Part shown: piece by piece, positions 1-11,376 of the stretch
How the letters are laid out: every line of letters starts with the position of its first letter
Numbering within the stretch: the stretch's first letter is position 1
DNA from: Viscum album
Taxonomy: Eukaryota; Streptophyta; Magnoliopsida; Santalales; Viscaceae
Assembly: GCA_963277665.1 (NCBI GenBank)
Contig: OY728131.1
Coordinates: 1,397,239,315-1,397,303,314, forward strand
Direction: 5' to 3'
DNA: 64,000 bases
Position numbers and translations under genes: made by a program
The notes under the pieces: model-generated
Databases searched by the model: none
The model's input: the letters and a program-made list of their open reading frames with translations, nothing else
Told to the model about the DNA's origin: nothing

Positions 1-749
1 CGACATGAAAAACAAACAACATCATGTTCCCTTGCCTCCCCTTTGAACTTCCTTTTCTTGGAAGGACTTGAAGAAGATTTGGGCTTAAATATATTCACCT
101 TACCTTTCCTTTTATTCACCATAAGGACAGAAGGTTTTTCATGCTTCATATCATTGTCCACTTGGAGAATAAGGATAAGAAGATCTGATAAATACTTCTC
201 AATGTTGTTCATGTTGAAATTTACAACAAATTTAGAGAAGCTCTGGGGGAGTGATACGAGAATGAGATTGGTACCCAGTTCCTTGAGGAGTTTAAACCCT
301 AGAACCTCCAAGCACTCAATCTAGCCAATGAGCTTGACTACATGAGGCCCAGCTGGGGCACCCTCTCTAAGATTTTTCTGAAATAGAGCCTTGGAGATCT
401 CAAACCTTTCCTGTCTTGCTCTCTCCTATTATAGACCATAGAGGTGCTCGAGCATGCTATAGGAATCCATGTACTCATGAGACTTCATGAGCTCACTTGA
501 AATTGATGATAGCATCAAACATTTAACGTCGAGTGCATTGCTCAAATGTTGATCATAGACCAGGAAATCTTCATCAATCGCCCCTTGGGCAGGAGAATCA
601 GGAAGTGAGGAATCCAACATGTAATACTTTTTTTGATGGAGTAGGATAACCCGAAGGTGCCTAAACCATTCCTGAAAGTTACTTCCGGTGAGGATATTGT
701 ATTTATCCAGAATTGATCGTAGAGAAAAGGTGGTTGTCGATTTTGTCAT
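1..749 (-). pseudogene. Copia gag fragment (copy A), broken
   Basis: Gag is the capsid precursor that packages the element's RNA. The reading frame starts at ATG 749, chosen because copies B, C and D have an ATG at the same place after the conserved AATTTGTAGAATCAAT leader end. Residues 1-106 are open and resemble the N-terminal gag domain of plant copia elements, with FQEWFRHLRVILLH near residue 25 and LMKSHEYMDSYSMLEHL near 88. Two adjacent stops follow GL (about 430), where copies C and D encode Tyr-Gln. The similarity then continues to the window edge, through a lysine-rich stretch towards the zinc knuckle. It is a decayed copy, not a functional gene. The plus-strand ORF at 43-324 is its antisense shadow. 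Confidence 0.8.
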
Positions 750-2687
750 ATTGATTATACAAATTTGAAGAGCAGATTTATCAGCACTTTCTTGATTACA
801 TTTTATGATAAATAATAAATTTTATTAAGTTTCCCACTATTTTATCAAGTCCCAATATCCCCCACCATTGAATTTATAATTTCTAGTTTCTATGAAATTA
901 TAGTGGCAAGGATCCATATTCCCCTTCGCATAACCCCAACAAGGGTTGGTCAAGCTATTTGAAGGTATTTAGGTAGGCAGGTCTTTGCCAAATGTGAGCT
1001 TACAAATCCTTGATCTGTTTAGTGGACTCCCCAATCCTGAAATCCTGACTTGGATTTCCTCAACACTTGCCTCCATTTTACAAAATGTCTAGAAAGGGAT
1101 ACTCCTCTTGATGTAAAATGTTTAAGTTAACCTAAAACTTTCATATGATCTTCCTTTATAAAAGTAAGTGTCCCAACAAGGGTTGGTCAAACACATATTT
1201 TTATTGAGTCTTTCCCTTAATCAAGTAATGGAAGGATTGGTCTGACTTAATATGGTTTTTGAGGGATTTTATTCTTTATGCGTAGTTTTGCATTATAACA
1301 TACTTGTTAATATTAAGTTATGCTTTCTTAAGTGATTAACCATGTTTTGATAATGTTTACACATAGTCCTGTTTTTATTTTATTCCATCTTTTCATGCTT
1401 TTTTATTTCATTAATTATGTGATCGCGACAACACATACATAATAAATAAACCATTCATTTAGACAAAAATAAAATAAGATGGAAGGATCATGAGATTCTA
1501 TTGGTTATCTTATCTTGTAGTTTTGATAAGATAACCCTGACCTAGGGAAAAAAACCTTGAACCAATGGTTTGTGTTTTGCAGCTCCCACCTATCCACCTT
1601 TGCATCTTATTGGGTTGGTTTCACCTCAGATTCGGATTTTGAACCGTCTCCTCTGGCTTGGGAGATACTCCATTACATGTTGTTTACATTAAAGAAACAA
1701 TGGTCATGCATGCCCTACATTTTATTGGAAGAAGGCTCGCAAGCCAACAAATTTAAATTAAACAAATTTAAATGAAACCATACACACATACAAAAGGTAT
1801 TTGGACTAGCTCATGATCATCCATATCATGCAATGACATTTACACATATTTAGAATTCAAATTCTTTTAATCGTTATATTATTTAAGATAAGTTGCGCAT
1901 GAATTAAATTAATTATGATCTTATAATTAATCAATTATTTATCTTAAATTCTTTTTTTAATTTCCTTGAGATTCTTCTCATCCATATTCCTTGTACAGGT
2001 CTTTGTACATTTAGAGAAAACTTGGGAAAATTCCATTTCAAAAAAGTATATGGCGTGTAGTTTAAATTTACATGGAGTTTATTTATTTTCACCCTTTATC
2101 CAAAGTACACGCCAAGGCTTTGGCATGTTTTCCCTACTTTAGAAATTTTGGAGTACACAAAATGTTGATTAATCTAACATGGCGTGTACTTGTTATGTGG
2201 TTACCAGCCTGGAAATCTCATGTATGCGGAACACGACTTCTCCTTGTACACGGTTTCACCAGGATCAGATCGGACTACACGGTGTGTTGATTCAACATAC
2301 ATGCAGTGTATTCCTGTTCCCACACGCCGTTAATTTCTGGTCAACACGGGGTAATAAATACTTAGGTATAATCAATTCACATGGCGTGTTTTGGTGGACC
2401 AGTACCTGTTCGTTGAACCTAAGTACACGAAGTGTAGTTTTCACTACACGCCGTGTATTCTTGTGTTGTATGTATAGAAAGAGTGGCTCCTCAAGATGAG
2501 ATCCTCATCTTTAATTTAATCAAAATTAAAATAAAAAGTTCATTTCTGTGATGTGAATCTAGAAACGAAGGAGGAAGAATAGATCTCTTTCATTCAGTTT
2601 TATAGAACAATTTATCTTGAATTGAATCGAATATAAATGTGTAAATTATCAATGAAAATTGAATAACTATAATCAATGATGTAACCT
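750..2687 (-). other. Copia leader (untranslated) of copy A
   Basis: AT-rich stretch between the primer-binding site and gag, colinear with 6617-8530, 17884-19821 and 25704-27642. I see no supported gene; short ORFs here are not conserved between copies. It holds the palindrome cluster at 2047-2459. Confidence 0.8.
2047..2459 (-). repeat. Cluster of TACACG-N-CGTGTA palindromes, leader of copy A
   Basis: Repeated 13-base near-palindromes (arms TACACG/CGTGTA) and decayed forms are spaced tens of bases apart, for example around 2447-2459. The same cluster sits in the leaders of copies B, C and D. Confidence 0.8.
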
Positions 2688-2700
2688 CCCTCTAATACCA
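2688..2700 (-). promoter_or_regulatory. Primer-binding site, copy A
   Basis: On the minus strand it reads TGGTATTAGAGGG, one mismatch from TGGTATCAGAG, the usual plant site complementary to initiator tRNA-Met. It starts 2-3 bases after the LTR end, as expected for minus-strand DNA priming. Confidence 0.75.
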
Positions 2701-3245
2701 TTTTAAGGTTCCGGGGGTAGCGGAAGTGCATGGGTGGATGTGTCCTCTTAGCTTTTTTTCATTAGCAATGATCAATCTGGGATCAATACGACGATAAACG
2801 CCAGTCTCCATGGATCAAATCATAGAAATAGACAAAAAAGAAGAAAGGTCTTGGAACCAAAAAAGTGGATCATCACAAGTTGATTATAATTAATGTAATT
2901 AATTGAAAAGAAGTAACTTTTGGGTGTTCTTTCATCATTGATATTCTTGATCACATTCCGATGTGATTCGTCGTTGCGTCGCAGAATCCAAGGGTAGAAT
3001 TCCTCTGGCGGTGATCCACACCTGCACCACATATCTCTGGACGTCACCAAAGGTGTCTCCAGGTTCTAGCATGGAGAAAACTTTTCTTACATTTCCTGAC
3101 TTAGATCGTCTTGATCCGATGAAGAGGACATCCCTTGGTTTTGAGAGTGTTCTTAGAGGAATAGGTTCTTTCAGCCTTGAAAGAATTCTCCAGAATTGTT
3201 GTGCACACCGATTCTCTTGTAGGAAAAGAGTTGGGGTTGTGAGGA

Positions 3246-3253
3246 TATTTATA
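3246..3253 (-). promoter_or_regulatory. LTR TATA box, copy A
   Basis: TATAAATA on the minus strand, followed by TCCTCACAACCCCAA. All five LTR copies keep this octamer at the matching position, about 1.4 kb into the LTR, which places U3/R there. Confidence 0.65.
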
Positions 3254-3435
3254 ATCAGGTTTGAGGTTGTAGAATTATGACAATAAATAAATTCTTTACA
3301 CGTTTTATTTATTTCATTTAATCTTATCAAAAACCCCCATGTCTAATAATTAATTCCTTGACATGCAACCATACTGATTATAATAAATATTATTTAATAA
3401 AACAATATTATATCCTCAAAATCTCCAGTAGAAAA

Positions 3436-3641
3436 CTACATGGCGTGTAATCATTAATACACAGAGTGTACTTGTTTTCCATAAAACTACACGGTGTGTA
3501 ATCATTAATACACAACGTGTAATTGTTTTTCATTTCCTTTCCAAAATGAAAACTACACGGCGTGTAATCATTAATACATGTCCTGTACTTGTTTTCCATG
3601 AAAAACTACACGGCGTGTAATCATTAAGACACGACGTGTAT
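3436..3641 (-). repeat. TACACG-N-CGTGTA array in LTR of copy A
   Basis: Four imperfect units, each with two palindromes facing each other across ATTAATGAT, separated by AAAACAAG or GGAAATGAAA spacers. All five LTRs have a matching array. Confidence 0.8.
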
Positions 3642-4641
3642 ATCTTGTTTTTTCATTTCCTTATTCCTCCATTATTAAAAAAATTTAGGCTTCCTTGAAT
3701 AATTATTAAACCACGTACAAGAATAATCTTTATTCTACTTGAGATACTTGGATACACTTAGTGTGTGACTCTCTAGGCCTCTTTCTCATTGGCATTAGGT
3801 GGGCTTGTCTAAAGTCCAAGATTAATGTCTAGCAACGGGTCAAGGTACCCAGGAGAAAGAAGTTTACACCGCATTTATGTGTCAACTAATACGAACACTT
3901 ACTGTGTAATTTAATCCCTTTGTCTAATATCTCATCAAGAAGGTTTCATGGCAATGTCATAAACTGATATGCTTGATCTGTCATTCTTTGACTTCCAGAA
4001 ATAAACTCGTCATGTCACCATGGCCATGGAATTTGTTCGATTGTTCTATTTCAATCAAAGGGCCAACGATATCTACTTCCATAAATATGGAATGGAGAAA
4101 TCCTTCCATGAACTATCCATTAACAACATGTCATTCGTGATGCACCCAATGTACCCTACTTCCCGCCAACTATCTTCGTGATGGTTTTCGTCAGCAAATC
4201 TAAGTGCGTGAGTCATGACATGAGTTAATGATAATCTTCCAGTCTAAGGTCCATTACACACGCTCGCAGATAGAAATATCCGATGACACCAAAAAATGAG
4301 AAATTACTACTAGCTGGTCTGTTCTCATAATCTCCCATATTGGAGATTACCAAGTGAAAACTCCATGAGAGAGAGTCTTGTCTTCTTACAAGTACTCACA
4401 CATGACGGTCTGTATACTCCATGTCCTATCATAGTATGTCATCCAACCACATAACTTTATTTAAGAATATTTTTATAACATTTCAAGGGTCTCATCATAG
4501 CGGGGATCTATCATGACCTTATTAATGCAACAATCATTCCTGGACATTATTATATTATAGTCATGCAGAACAATGAACAATATATAATAAGTGAACATTC
4601 ATGTAATCAAAGTACAAAACAGTTTATTCTCAGGACACCAA

Positions 4642-4662
4642 CCCTAACAAATTTTGTAAGGG
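4642..4662. other. Head-to-head LTR junction, centre of the large inverted repeat
   Basis: CCCTAACA (start of copy A's LTR, minus strand), then AATTT, then TGTAAGGG (start of copy B's LTR). The two LTR starts face each other with exactly 5 bp between, the target-duplication length of copia elements. The arms continue outward as the same family on opposite strands. Confidence 0.85.
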
Positions 4663-5663
4663 TTGGTGTCCTGATAACCAACTGTTTTGTACTTTGATTA
4701 CATGAATGTACTCTTATTATATATTGTTCATTGTTCTGCATGACTATAATATAATAATGTCCTAGAATATTTTTTTCATTAATAAGGTTAGGGAAGATCC
4801 TCTCTATGATGAGAACCTTGATATTCTATAACAATATTCTTAAATAATGTTCTATGATTGGATGCCATACTATGATAGGACACATAGTATAGAGACCGTC
4901 ATGTGCGAGTACTTGTAAGAAGATGAGACTCTATCTCATAGAGTTCGCACTTGGTAATATCCAAGATAGGAGATTATGAGAACAAACCTACTAGTAGTAA
5001 TTCCACATGTTTTGGTGTCATCAAATATTTCTATCTATGAGCGTGTGTAATGGTCCTTAGACTAGAATATTTTCATTAACTCATTTCATGACTTGTACAC
5101 TTAGATTTGCTGACGAAAACTGTCAGGAAGACAGATGGAAGGAAGTAGGGTACATTGGGTGCATCACGAATGACATGTAGTTAACGGATAAATTGAGGAA
5201 GGATTTTTCCCTTCCATATTTATGGAAGTAGATATCTCAGGACCTTTGATTGAAATAGAACTGTTGAACAAATTCCATGGCCATGGTGACACGACGAGTT
5301 TATTTCTGGAAGTTAAAGAATGACAGATCAAGCATATAGGTTTAGGACACTGCCATGAAACCTGCTTGATGAGATATTGAAAAAAAGAGATTAAATTACA
5401 CAGTAATAATTCATATGAGGTGACACGTCAACGCGGTGTCACCTTCTTTCTCCTGGGTGCCTTGACCTGTTTCTAGATAGTAATCTTGGACATTAGGTAA
5501 GCCCGCCTAATTCCAACGAGAAAGAGGCCTAGAGGGCCACACACTAAGTGTATCCAAGTATCTCAAGTAGAATAATGATTACTCCCGTACGTGGTTTAAT
5601 AATTATTCAAGGAAGCCTAAATCATTTTAATTATGGAGGAAGAATGAAATGAAAAACAAGATA

Positions 5664-5867
5664 TACACGCTCCATATTAATTATTACACGCCGTGTAGTT
5701 TTTTATGGAAAACAAGTACACGACATATATTAATGATTACACGCCGTGTAGTTTTTATTTTAGAAAGGAAATGAAAAACAAGTATATTCCATGTATTAAT
5801 GATTACATGCCGTGTAGTTTTATGGAAAAAAAGTACATTCCATGTATTAATGATTACACTCCGTGTT
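5664..5867 (+). repeat. TACACG-N-CGTGTA array in LTR of copy B
   Basis: Four paired palindromes around ATTAATGATTACA; several are intact (ACACGCCGTGTAG) and others show C-to-T or G-to-A changes at CpG. Confidence 0.8.
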
Positions 5868-6049
5868 GTTTTCCATTCGGTATTTTGAGGATATAATATT
5901 ATTTTATTAAATGATATTTATTATAATTATCAAGCGTGCATGTCAAAGAATTAATTATTCGACATGGGGTTTTCAATAAGAGTCAATGAAATAAATAAAA
6001 TACAAAACATGTTTATTTATTATCATAACTCTACAACCTCAAACCATAT

Positions 6050-6057
6050 TATAAATA
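6050..6057 (+). promoter_or_regulatory. LTR TATA box, copy B
   Basis: TATAAATA followed by TCCTCACAACCCC, identical in all LTR copies; probable core promoter of the element. Confidence 0.65.
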
Positions 6058-6603
6058 TCCTCACAACCCCAACTCTTTTCCTAACAAGAGAATCGTTGTG
6101 CACAATAATTCTTGATATTCTTTCACGGCCGAAAGAAAATATTCCTCCAAGAATGCTCTCATGACTGAGAGTGATCCTCTTACATCAGATCAAGATGATC
6201 TAAGTCGGACAATGCAAGAAAAGGTTTCTCCATGCCAGCACCCAGAGACTCCTTTGGCGATGTCCAGATATATGAGGTGCACGTGTGGATCACCGCTAGA
6301 GGAATTATACACTTGGATTCTGCAACGCAATGACGATTCACATCAGAACATGATCAAGAATATCAATGAAGAAAGAACAACAAAAAGGTACTTCTTGTAA
6401 ATTAATTAAATTAATTAAAATCAACCTGTGACGATCCACTTTTGTGGTTCCAGGACCTTTCTTCTTCTTTGTCTATTTCTGTGAATCGATCTGTGGAGAC
6501 ATGCATTTATCATCGTATTGATCCCGGATTGATCATTTATAATGAAAAAAAGCCATGTGGGAACATCCACCCATGCACTTCTATTGCGCCCATAACCTTC
6601 AAT

Positions 6604-6616
6604 TGGTATCATAGGG
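6604..6616 (+). promoter_or_regulatory. Primer-binding site, copy B
   Basis: TGGTATCATAGGG, a near match to the initiator tRNA-Met primer site, 2 bp after the LTR end. Confidence 0.78.
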
Positions 6617-6849
6617 AGGTTACAACATTGATTATAAATATTTAATTTTCATTGATAATTTACGCATTTATATTTGATTCAATTCAAGATAAATTGTTCT
6701 ATAAAAAATAAATGAACCAGATATGTTATTCCTCCTTCATTTCTCAATTCACATCACAAAAATGACATTTTAATTTTAATTTTTATTAAAATAAAAAAAG
6801 GAGTAACTCATCCGGAGGAGCCGCTCTTTTTGTCTGTACAACACGGGAA

Positions 6850-7264
6850 TACATGGCGTGTAATGAAAACTACACGCCGTTTACTTAGGTTAAAAGAACT
6901 GGTACCAGTCCACCAAACCACGCTGTTTGAATTGAGTATACCTGAGTTTTATTACACCACGTTGACTAGAAATGAATGGTGCGTGGAACCGGAATACACA
7001 ACGTGTATGTTGAATCAACACGCTGTGTAGTCTGATCTGGCCCAAGTGAAACCGTGTATAAGGAGAAGACATGTTCCACGTACACGGGATTGCTAGGCCG
7101 ATAACCACGTAACAAGGAAGTACATGCTGTGTTAGACTGATCTACATGCTGTGTACTCCAAAATTTCCAAAGTAGAGAAAACACACCAAAACCCCCGGCG
7201 TGTACTTTGGATAAAGGGTGAAAAGAAATACACGCTGTGTAAATATAAACTACACACCGTGAAC
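6850..7264 (+). repeat. Palindrome cluster, leader of copy B
   Basis: More than ten forms of TACACG-N-CGTGTA, at irregular spacing. They begin as paired sites separated by GTGAAAAC-like spacers and end with a pair separated by AATATAAAC. Confidence 0.78.
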
Positions 7265-8525
7265 TTTCTATAAATGGAATTTCACCAGGTTTCCACCAAA
7301 AGTACAAAGACCTGTACAAGGGATATGTATGAGAAGAATCTCAAGGAAATTCAGAAAGTAATTTAAGATAAAATATTTGATTAATTATAAGATCATAATT
7401 AATTAATTTCAAGTGCGAATTATCGTAAATAATAGAATGATTAAAATAATTTCAATTCTAAATATGCGTAAATGTCGTTGCATGCTATGGATGATCCTGA
7501 GCTAGACCAAAGACCCTTTGTATGTGTGTTTGGTTTCATTTAAATTTGTTTAATTTAAAGTCGTTGGCCTATGATCCTTCTTCCAATAAAATGTAGGGCC
7601 TACAAGCCCATGGTTTCTTTAATGTAAACCCCATGTAATGGAAGATCTCACAAGCTGGAGGAGATGGTTCAAAACCCTAAGCTGAGGTGAAACCAACCCA
7701 AGAAGATACAAAGGTGGACAGGTGGGAGCTGAAAAACACGAACCATCAGTTCAAGGTGTTTTTCCCTAGGCCAGGGTTAGCTTATCAAACTGCTAGAAAA
7801 GCTAACCAATAAAATCTCATGATCATGCCATCTTATTTTATTTATGTCTGATCGCATGGTTTATTTATTATGTATGTGTTGTCTCGATCACATAGTTAAT
7901 AAAATGAACAAGCATGCAAATATGGAATAAAATAAAAACTGGACTATGCGTAAACATTATCAGAACATGGTTAATCACTTAATAAAGCATCAATTAATAT
8001 TAACAGGCATGTGATAATGAGAAACTACGCATAAAGGATTAAAATCCATCAATACCATATTAATTCAGACCAAGAATTCCATTACCTGATTAAGGGAAAG
8101 ACTCAATAAAACTATGTGTTTAACCAACCCTTATTGCGACACTTACTTTTATAAAGGAAGCCCTTATGAAAGGTTTCGGGTTGACTTAACCATATTACGT
8201 AAAGAGGATTAGATCTTTGTAGGATTGATGTAATATTGGAGGCAAGAGTTGAGGAAATCCAAGTTAGGATTTCAAAATTGGGGAGTCCACTCAAGAAATC
8301 AAGGAACTGTAAGATCACAGTTTGCAAAGACCTGCCTACTTAAATACCTTCAAATAGCTTGACCAACCCTTGTTGGGGTTATGCGAAGGGGAATATGGAT
8401 CCTTGCCACTAGAATTTAAAAGCAACTAGACATTCCAGGTTCAATGGTGAGGTCCATTGGGACTTGATAAAATAGTGGGAGAATTAATAAATTCCTTATT
8501 TCTCATAAAATGTAATCATGAAAGT

Positions 8526-8530
8526 ACTGA
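8526..8530 (+). repeat. Target-site duplication ACTGA (left copy)
   Basis: ACTGA here and again at 12573-12577 flank the insert. Copy C (19787 region) has the uninterrupted sequence AAGTACTGATAAAT. Confidence 0.9.
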
Positions 8531-9118
8531 TGTCACGACCCGTCCTCGGGGCCCGTGCCGTGACTACCCCAAGCCCGCCTTCCATAGGCCAGGGGCTGGC
8601 GACTAGCACCAAAGGCGTAAAATCCCGATATCTGGGAAGGCATTGCCTTTATAAGAAAACAAGCACCACAGAGTACAAGCGGAAGTAAAACACTAAGTAC
8701 AAAAAGAAGAGCTGAAAAGTAAAAAGGGCCGGAAATACAAGCCCAACTGTAAAGTACAACTCGAAAGGGAAAAACAGCGACTGAAAAGTAAAGCTGCTAC
8801 GTTGAGATGTCCACTGGAAATCCCACCTGAAGGGTGGGTACAGATAGCTCCTCTGCTCCTCGGGTCCCGCCGTCTACTCCAAGTATGTCCCGCCCAGTGG
8901 TCTGCCTCTGGGTACCGCCTCGTCGTATAGTCCACCTCCAGGTACCGTCCAGTCCTCGAACCTTTGGCTTGTGTCAGCACTGTCCGTCGTCTGCAACCAA
9001 CACAACGAGGTGCGGGCATAGCCCGTGCAGGGGTGAGTATAACGATACTCAGTAGGGACCCCGAGACCCTCAAGGTCTCACAAAAACCAACAAGGTTAAA
9101 CACAAGAAGATCTCAACA

Positions 9119-9295
9119 GATAAACTCTACTTAGGTATATGCCCATACATATACCTAAGTTATCAAGTAACCCATCTCAATCATGAGGAAACACAAGAAT
9201 TGTGAAATCGACGGATAACCACTACCCGGGTATATGCCCATACATATACCAAAGTTAGCAAGTGACCCATCTCAATCATTAAGTAACACAGGGTC
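9119..9295. repeat. Two-copy tandem repeat with a hairpin
   Basis: Two copies of about 105 bp, each with GGTATATGCCCATACATATACC (hairpin arms GGTATATG/CATATACC) and then CAAGTAACCCATCTCAATCAT or close variants. Confidence 0.7.
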
Positions 9296-9785
9296 AAAAG
9301 TCTCAGCTCAAACCAGGATTTTTATTATCGAAACCGTAACTGCTGAAGAGCTCCGTCTCTAGAGTGTACAGTGGTCCTGTCACGACTCCGAGGCTGCCGC
9401 TCACTAACCTAGGACTGCTGAAGTACTCCTCCTGTCGAGTACTGCGGGTTTGCGGCCAACTACCTGGCGCTCCGTCCGCTGAGGGTCTGTCGCCAAATAC
9501 CGGGCGCTACCCAGATAGCCTGCTGAGGTACTCTCCGGACGAGTACCGCGGGTCTGCACTGTCACACACGTACTCCGTCCGCCATGGGTATGCACCTCAG
9601 AAAGTAGTGCTCCGTCCACTGGGCTAGTCGACTCACTCCAAGTCGAGTCGGTCAAGCAGTCGTCAGGTCTCAGCTAGTTACACGGTCTCCGTACTCTGCA
9701 CGCTCGTCTCCGGGAGGGTCCGCTCCACGAGCTACTGGCCGATACTCCAAGTATCTCAAAGTCCCACGAAGAAGTGTCTCAAAAG

Positions 9786-10522
9786 TCCGTCTCGTCACAG
9801 GGGTCTCAACGCAACAGACGGCGCGTCGATCGGACGCCCGGTCTGTGAGTTATTAGCCTTTTCGTCCCAGGGGCCCGGTTGGTTTCGTGAGCGAAACCAA
9901 TCCCGGCCGTATCTCAACTGCACCCCGAACTCCCATAGGGTATACTCAAAGGGACCGTTACTCAACGTAACCACCAACGCCGCTGACGGCTCGTCAAGCG
10001 GACGTCCTGTCTGAAAGATATCAGCATTCCCGTTCCAGGGGCCCGGTTGGATTTCGGGTACAATCCAACCCGGCCATACTCCGACTGTATCCAAAACTCG
10101 GGCGGAGTATATCAAAAGTTCCGTCTCATCAAGAGGAAGTCAACGAAACAGACGGCGCGTCAATCGGACGCCCGGTCTGTGAGTTATTGACATTTTCGTC
10201 TCCGGGGCCCGGTTGGTTTTTAAGGAAAAACCAACCCGACCGTACTCCACCTGCGTCCGAACCTCAGGCGGAGTATGCCAAAAGATCCGTCTCACTAAAA
10301 GGAACACAACGCGACTGACGGCACGTCAATCGGACGTCCGTAGCTCAAGTTATGAGCGTTTCCGCTCCGAAGGCCCGGTTGGTTTCGTGAACGAACCAAC
10401 CCGGACGAACTCAAAGTAACCCGAAACCTTGAGTGCGATATATCGAAACGACCGTCTCGATCCAAGGATCGCGTTGCCGCAGACGGTTCGTCATTCGGAG
10501 GTCCGAGGCTCAAGTTATGAGC
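9786..10522. repeat. Five tandem units of about 165 bp
   Basis: Units begin near 9786, 9951, 10118, 10282 and 10448 with a CCGTCTC-like start, then CAGACGGCGCGTCAATCGG, and contain a hairpin built on CCCGGTTGG...CCAACCCGG. They are clearly diverged from each other, so the array is not recent. Confidence 0.8.
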
Positions 10523-10591
10523 CAAAAACCAAATCAGGTTCGAAACGGGGGGGTCCGGGTCCGGGCCGACCCGGCCCGACCCCCCCCCCCT

Positions 10592-10795
10592 GGGCGGCGC
10601 GGTGGCCGGCGGCGGCGGCCGGCGGCGGCGGCCGGCGGCGGCGGACGGAGGCGGCGCGGTGGCCGGCGGCGGCGCGCGGCGGCGGCGGGCGGCGGCGCGG
10701 CGGGCCGCGGCGGCGGCGGCGGCGGGCCGCGCTGGCGGCGGCGGCGGGCCGCGCTGGCGGCGGCAGCGGGCCGCGCTGGCGGCGGGGTGCGCCGC
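10592..10795. repeat. (GGC)n-rich low-complexity tract
   Basis: About 200 bp made almost only of GGC, GCC and GGCCGGC motifs, preceded by a C run at about 10580-10591. All six frames are open over parts of it, which explains the overlapping Arg/Ala/Gly/Pro-rich ORFs. Confidence 0.85.
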
Positions 10796-11109
10796 ACGGG
10801 CTGCGCACGCGGGGCTATGCCCCGCGGTTCTCCTCTGGCGGCGCGGCTTAGCCGCGCCGATTTAAGAAACCGCCCCCTCACATGAGGGGGCCTGCTTGCG
10901 CCGAACCAAAGGGGGCTGCTGCCCCCTTCCCTCATGAACCGCCCCCCTCATTAAGAGGGGGGTTTTAATGGACCGACCGGGGAATTTAATTCCCCGGTTT
11001 TGTGACATCCGGCCGGCACGCTGGCCGGCCGGTTTTTACCAACGGGACCGGAAATTCCGGTCCCGCCCTCGACTTCCGACGCCGGCGGCCCGGCCGCCGG
11101 TCTTTCCTT

Positions 11110-11208
11110 CCGCCGCGGCCCGGAACCGGCCGCGGTCTCCTCGTCCCGCCGCGGCCCGGAACCGGCCGCGGTCTTCTTGTCCCGCCGCGGCCCGGAACCG
11201 GCCGCGGC
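11110..11208. repeat. Three 36-bp tandem hairpin units
   Basis: Units start at 11110, 11146 and 11182; each contains CCGCGGCC, a CGGAACC loop and GGCCGCGG. Confidence 0.85.
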
Positions 11209-11219
11209 GTTCGTCATCC

Positions 11220-11376
11220 GGCGCGGTGCGACGGCACCGCGCCCCTTTCGCCGTGCCATGATTCCTTCCAACGCGGCGCGACGGCGTCGCGTTCTTGAAG
11301 ATTCTCCTTGGCGTAACGCGACGGCGTTGCGTAAAATTAAACGCACAATCATCCGCGTGGTGCGACGGCACCACGC
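11220..11376. repeat. Four hairpins with the same GACG loop
   Basis: Stems at 11220-11243 (10 bp), 11270-11293 (10 bp), 11312-11331 (8 bp) and 11355-11376 (9 bp) all close a GACG tetraloop on the plus strand while the stem sequence changes. The second and third each carry one G-T pair, which would be a G-U wobble in plus-strand RNA and an A-C mismatch on the other strand. Confidence 0.82.

Larger units (their letters stand above)
1..4649 (-). mobile_element. Copia family copy A (5' part: LTR, leader, gag), cut by window edge
   Basis: Minus-strand Ty1/copia element. Reading right to left it shows an LTR (4649 to about 2703), a primer-binding site at 2700-2688, a leader of about 1.9 kb without convincing genes, and the start of gag (749 to 1). 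Every block has a plus-strand counterpart in copies B, C and D. Only the 5' half lies in the window; pol would lie to the left. Its LTR start abuts copy B's LTR start, with 5 bp between. Confidence 0.85.
2703..4649 (-). repeat. 5' LTR of copia copy A (about 1947 bp)
   Basis: Starts TGTTAGGGTTGGTGTCCTG at 4649 on the minus strand and ends just before the primer-binding site; the terminal CA has decayed. Length equals that of copy B's LTR (1947 bp). It contains a TATA box at 3253-3246 and a palindrome array at 3436-3641. Confidence 0.85.
4655..6601 (+). repeat. 5' LTR of copia copy B (1947 bp)
   Basis: Begins TGTAAGGGTTGGTGTCCTG and ends CCTTCA, two bases before TGGTATCATAGGG. TG/CA ends, a TATA box at 6050-6057 and a palindrome array at 5664-5867. 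It is the mirror image of 2703-4649. Confidence 0.88.
6617..8530 (+). other. Copia leader of copy B (left part)
   Basis: Non-coding leader colinear with those of copies A, C and D. It ends at the ACTGA target duplication of the inserted LTR and resumes at 12573. No supported gene. Confidence 0.8.
10808..11376. repeat. Run of 16 consecutive short hairpins
   Basis: Perfect or nearly perfect inverted repeats follow one another at 10808-10826, 10840-10858, 10872-10891, 10909-10928, 10942-10962, 10977-10997, 11009-11032, 11044-11064, 11082-11100, 11113-11135, 11149-11171, 11185-11207, 11220-11243, 11270-11293, 11312-11331 and 11355-11376. Stems are 8-10 bp and loops 1-7 nt. Stem sequences differ from hairpin to hairpin, so most are not copies of one repeat. 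Further stems lie at 12186-12211 (11 bp, loop TGTC). Confidence 0.85.

Noticed and set aside
43..324. Plus-strand 93-aa ORF at the left edge
   Set aside because: Antisense of copia gag copy A.
2935..3330. 131-aa ORF within copy A's LTR
   Set aside because: It spans the TATA box and is broken in the other LTR copies (for example 5964-6400), so it is not a conserved gene.
3436..3641. CRISPR-like spaced palindromes
   Set aside because: Repeats and spacers both belong to a retrotransposon LTR array found in every copy, in plant DNA; spacers are not unique.
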